From Synergistales bacterium (GTDB lineage Bacteria; Synergistota; Synergistia; Synergistales; Aminobacteriaceae), in contig BNVG01000115.1 in NCBI GenBank assembly GCA_025997935.1, forward strand, positions 1 through 6,489: 6,489 bases of DNA. The letters run 5' to 3'. This document shows positions 6,322 through 6,489 of this stretch, one piece after another. The translations under genes were made by a program, and so were the position numbers. Below the pieces are notes generated by a model. The model was not told the origin of the DNA. It saw only the letters and a list, made by a program, of their open reading frames with translations, and did not search any database. Numbering within the stretch: position 1 is the first letter of the stretch; each line of letters begins with the position of its first letter.

Positions 6322-6489
6322 GACAAAACAAGCAAACAAATGCCGGAGGCACAGCCTGAAACACCCGACTTTTACAGCAAACTTTCAAAACATAACACAT
6401 TAAACCTTATAAACACTAAATAATATCGGTCTAAGACTCAATATAAAATTATAGCCCCATAAAAGCTATATAGCGCTCGCTTTATCGAA

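Larger units (their letters stand above)
6246..6489. other. AT-rich gap upstream of the phosphoesterase, no gene seen
   Basis: I find no coding sequence or RNA gene in this 244-base stretch on either strand. It holds the promoter candidate at 6313-6321, a second TATAAT on the minus strand (6448-6453) without a fitting -35, a perfect 10-bp palindrome GCTATATAGC (6465-6474) that might be an operator, and a small AGGC-ACA-GCCT inverted repeat (6347-6357). The roles of the last two are guesses. Confidence 0.5.

Noticed and set aside
6448..6453. Second TATAAT on the minus strand
   Set aside because: No -35 at 15-19 bases and no TGn extension; in such AT-rich DNA this is expected by chance.
1..6489. 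Search for CRISPR arrays, tRNA/rRNA, insertion sequences, phage or defence genes
   Set aside because: No spaced direct repeats, cloverleaf-like sequence, transposase or integrase motifs, or target-site duplications were seen; the five genes are ordinary metabolic or hydrolase families.

Overview
All five genes in this window lie on the minus strand, so transcription runs from high to low coordinates. Coding DNA is moderately GC-rich, and the gaps between transcription units are AT-rich. Ile is often written ATA, and AGA/AGG are used for Arg beside CGC. The gene mix (glycogen enzymes plus a YtcJ-type amidohydrolase, with tight gene packing) suggests an anaerobic, peptide- or sugar-using bacterium. 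Synergistota is my tentative guess. No 16S or other phylogenetic marker is present, so this rests on style only.

Layout in the direction of transcription. 6489-6246: AT-rich gap with an extended -10 promoter candidate and no gene. 6245-5325: exported calcineurin-like metallophosphoesterase with a TTG start; its first codons are built from a strong terminator-like palindrome (6179-6230). 5324-5287: short gap holding a second palindrome that touches the stop codon, followed by a very strong ribosome binding site. 5286-3655: YtcJ-like metal-dependent amidohydrolase, substrate unknown. 3654-3543: AT-rich gap with a small inverted repeat and an extended -10 promoter. 3542-2031: malQ, 4-alpha-glucanotransferase. 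2030-1915: gap with a good sigma-70 promoter and a leader hairpin. 1914-169: glgP, alpha-glucan phosphorylase of the short form. 159-1: the first part of glgA, glycogen synthase, cut by the window edge.

malQ, glgP and glgA form a glycogen turnover block. GlgA builds alpha-1,4-glucan from a nucleotide sugar, GlgP releases glucose-1-phosphate from chain ends, and MalQ reshuffles short maltodextrins so that GlgP can keep working. Branching enzyme, debranching enzyme and glgC are not in view. The phosphoesterase and amidohydrolase are probably one transcript and have no obvious metabolic link to glycogen.

I see no phage, insertion sequence, CRISPR array, RNA gene or toxin/defence module, and no convincing new multi-gene system. 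The most unusual signal is the perfect 16-bp inverted repeat with a T-rich tail inside the start of the phosphoesterase gene. A second palindrome lies at that gene's stop codon.
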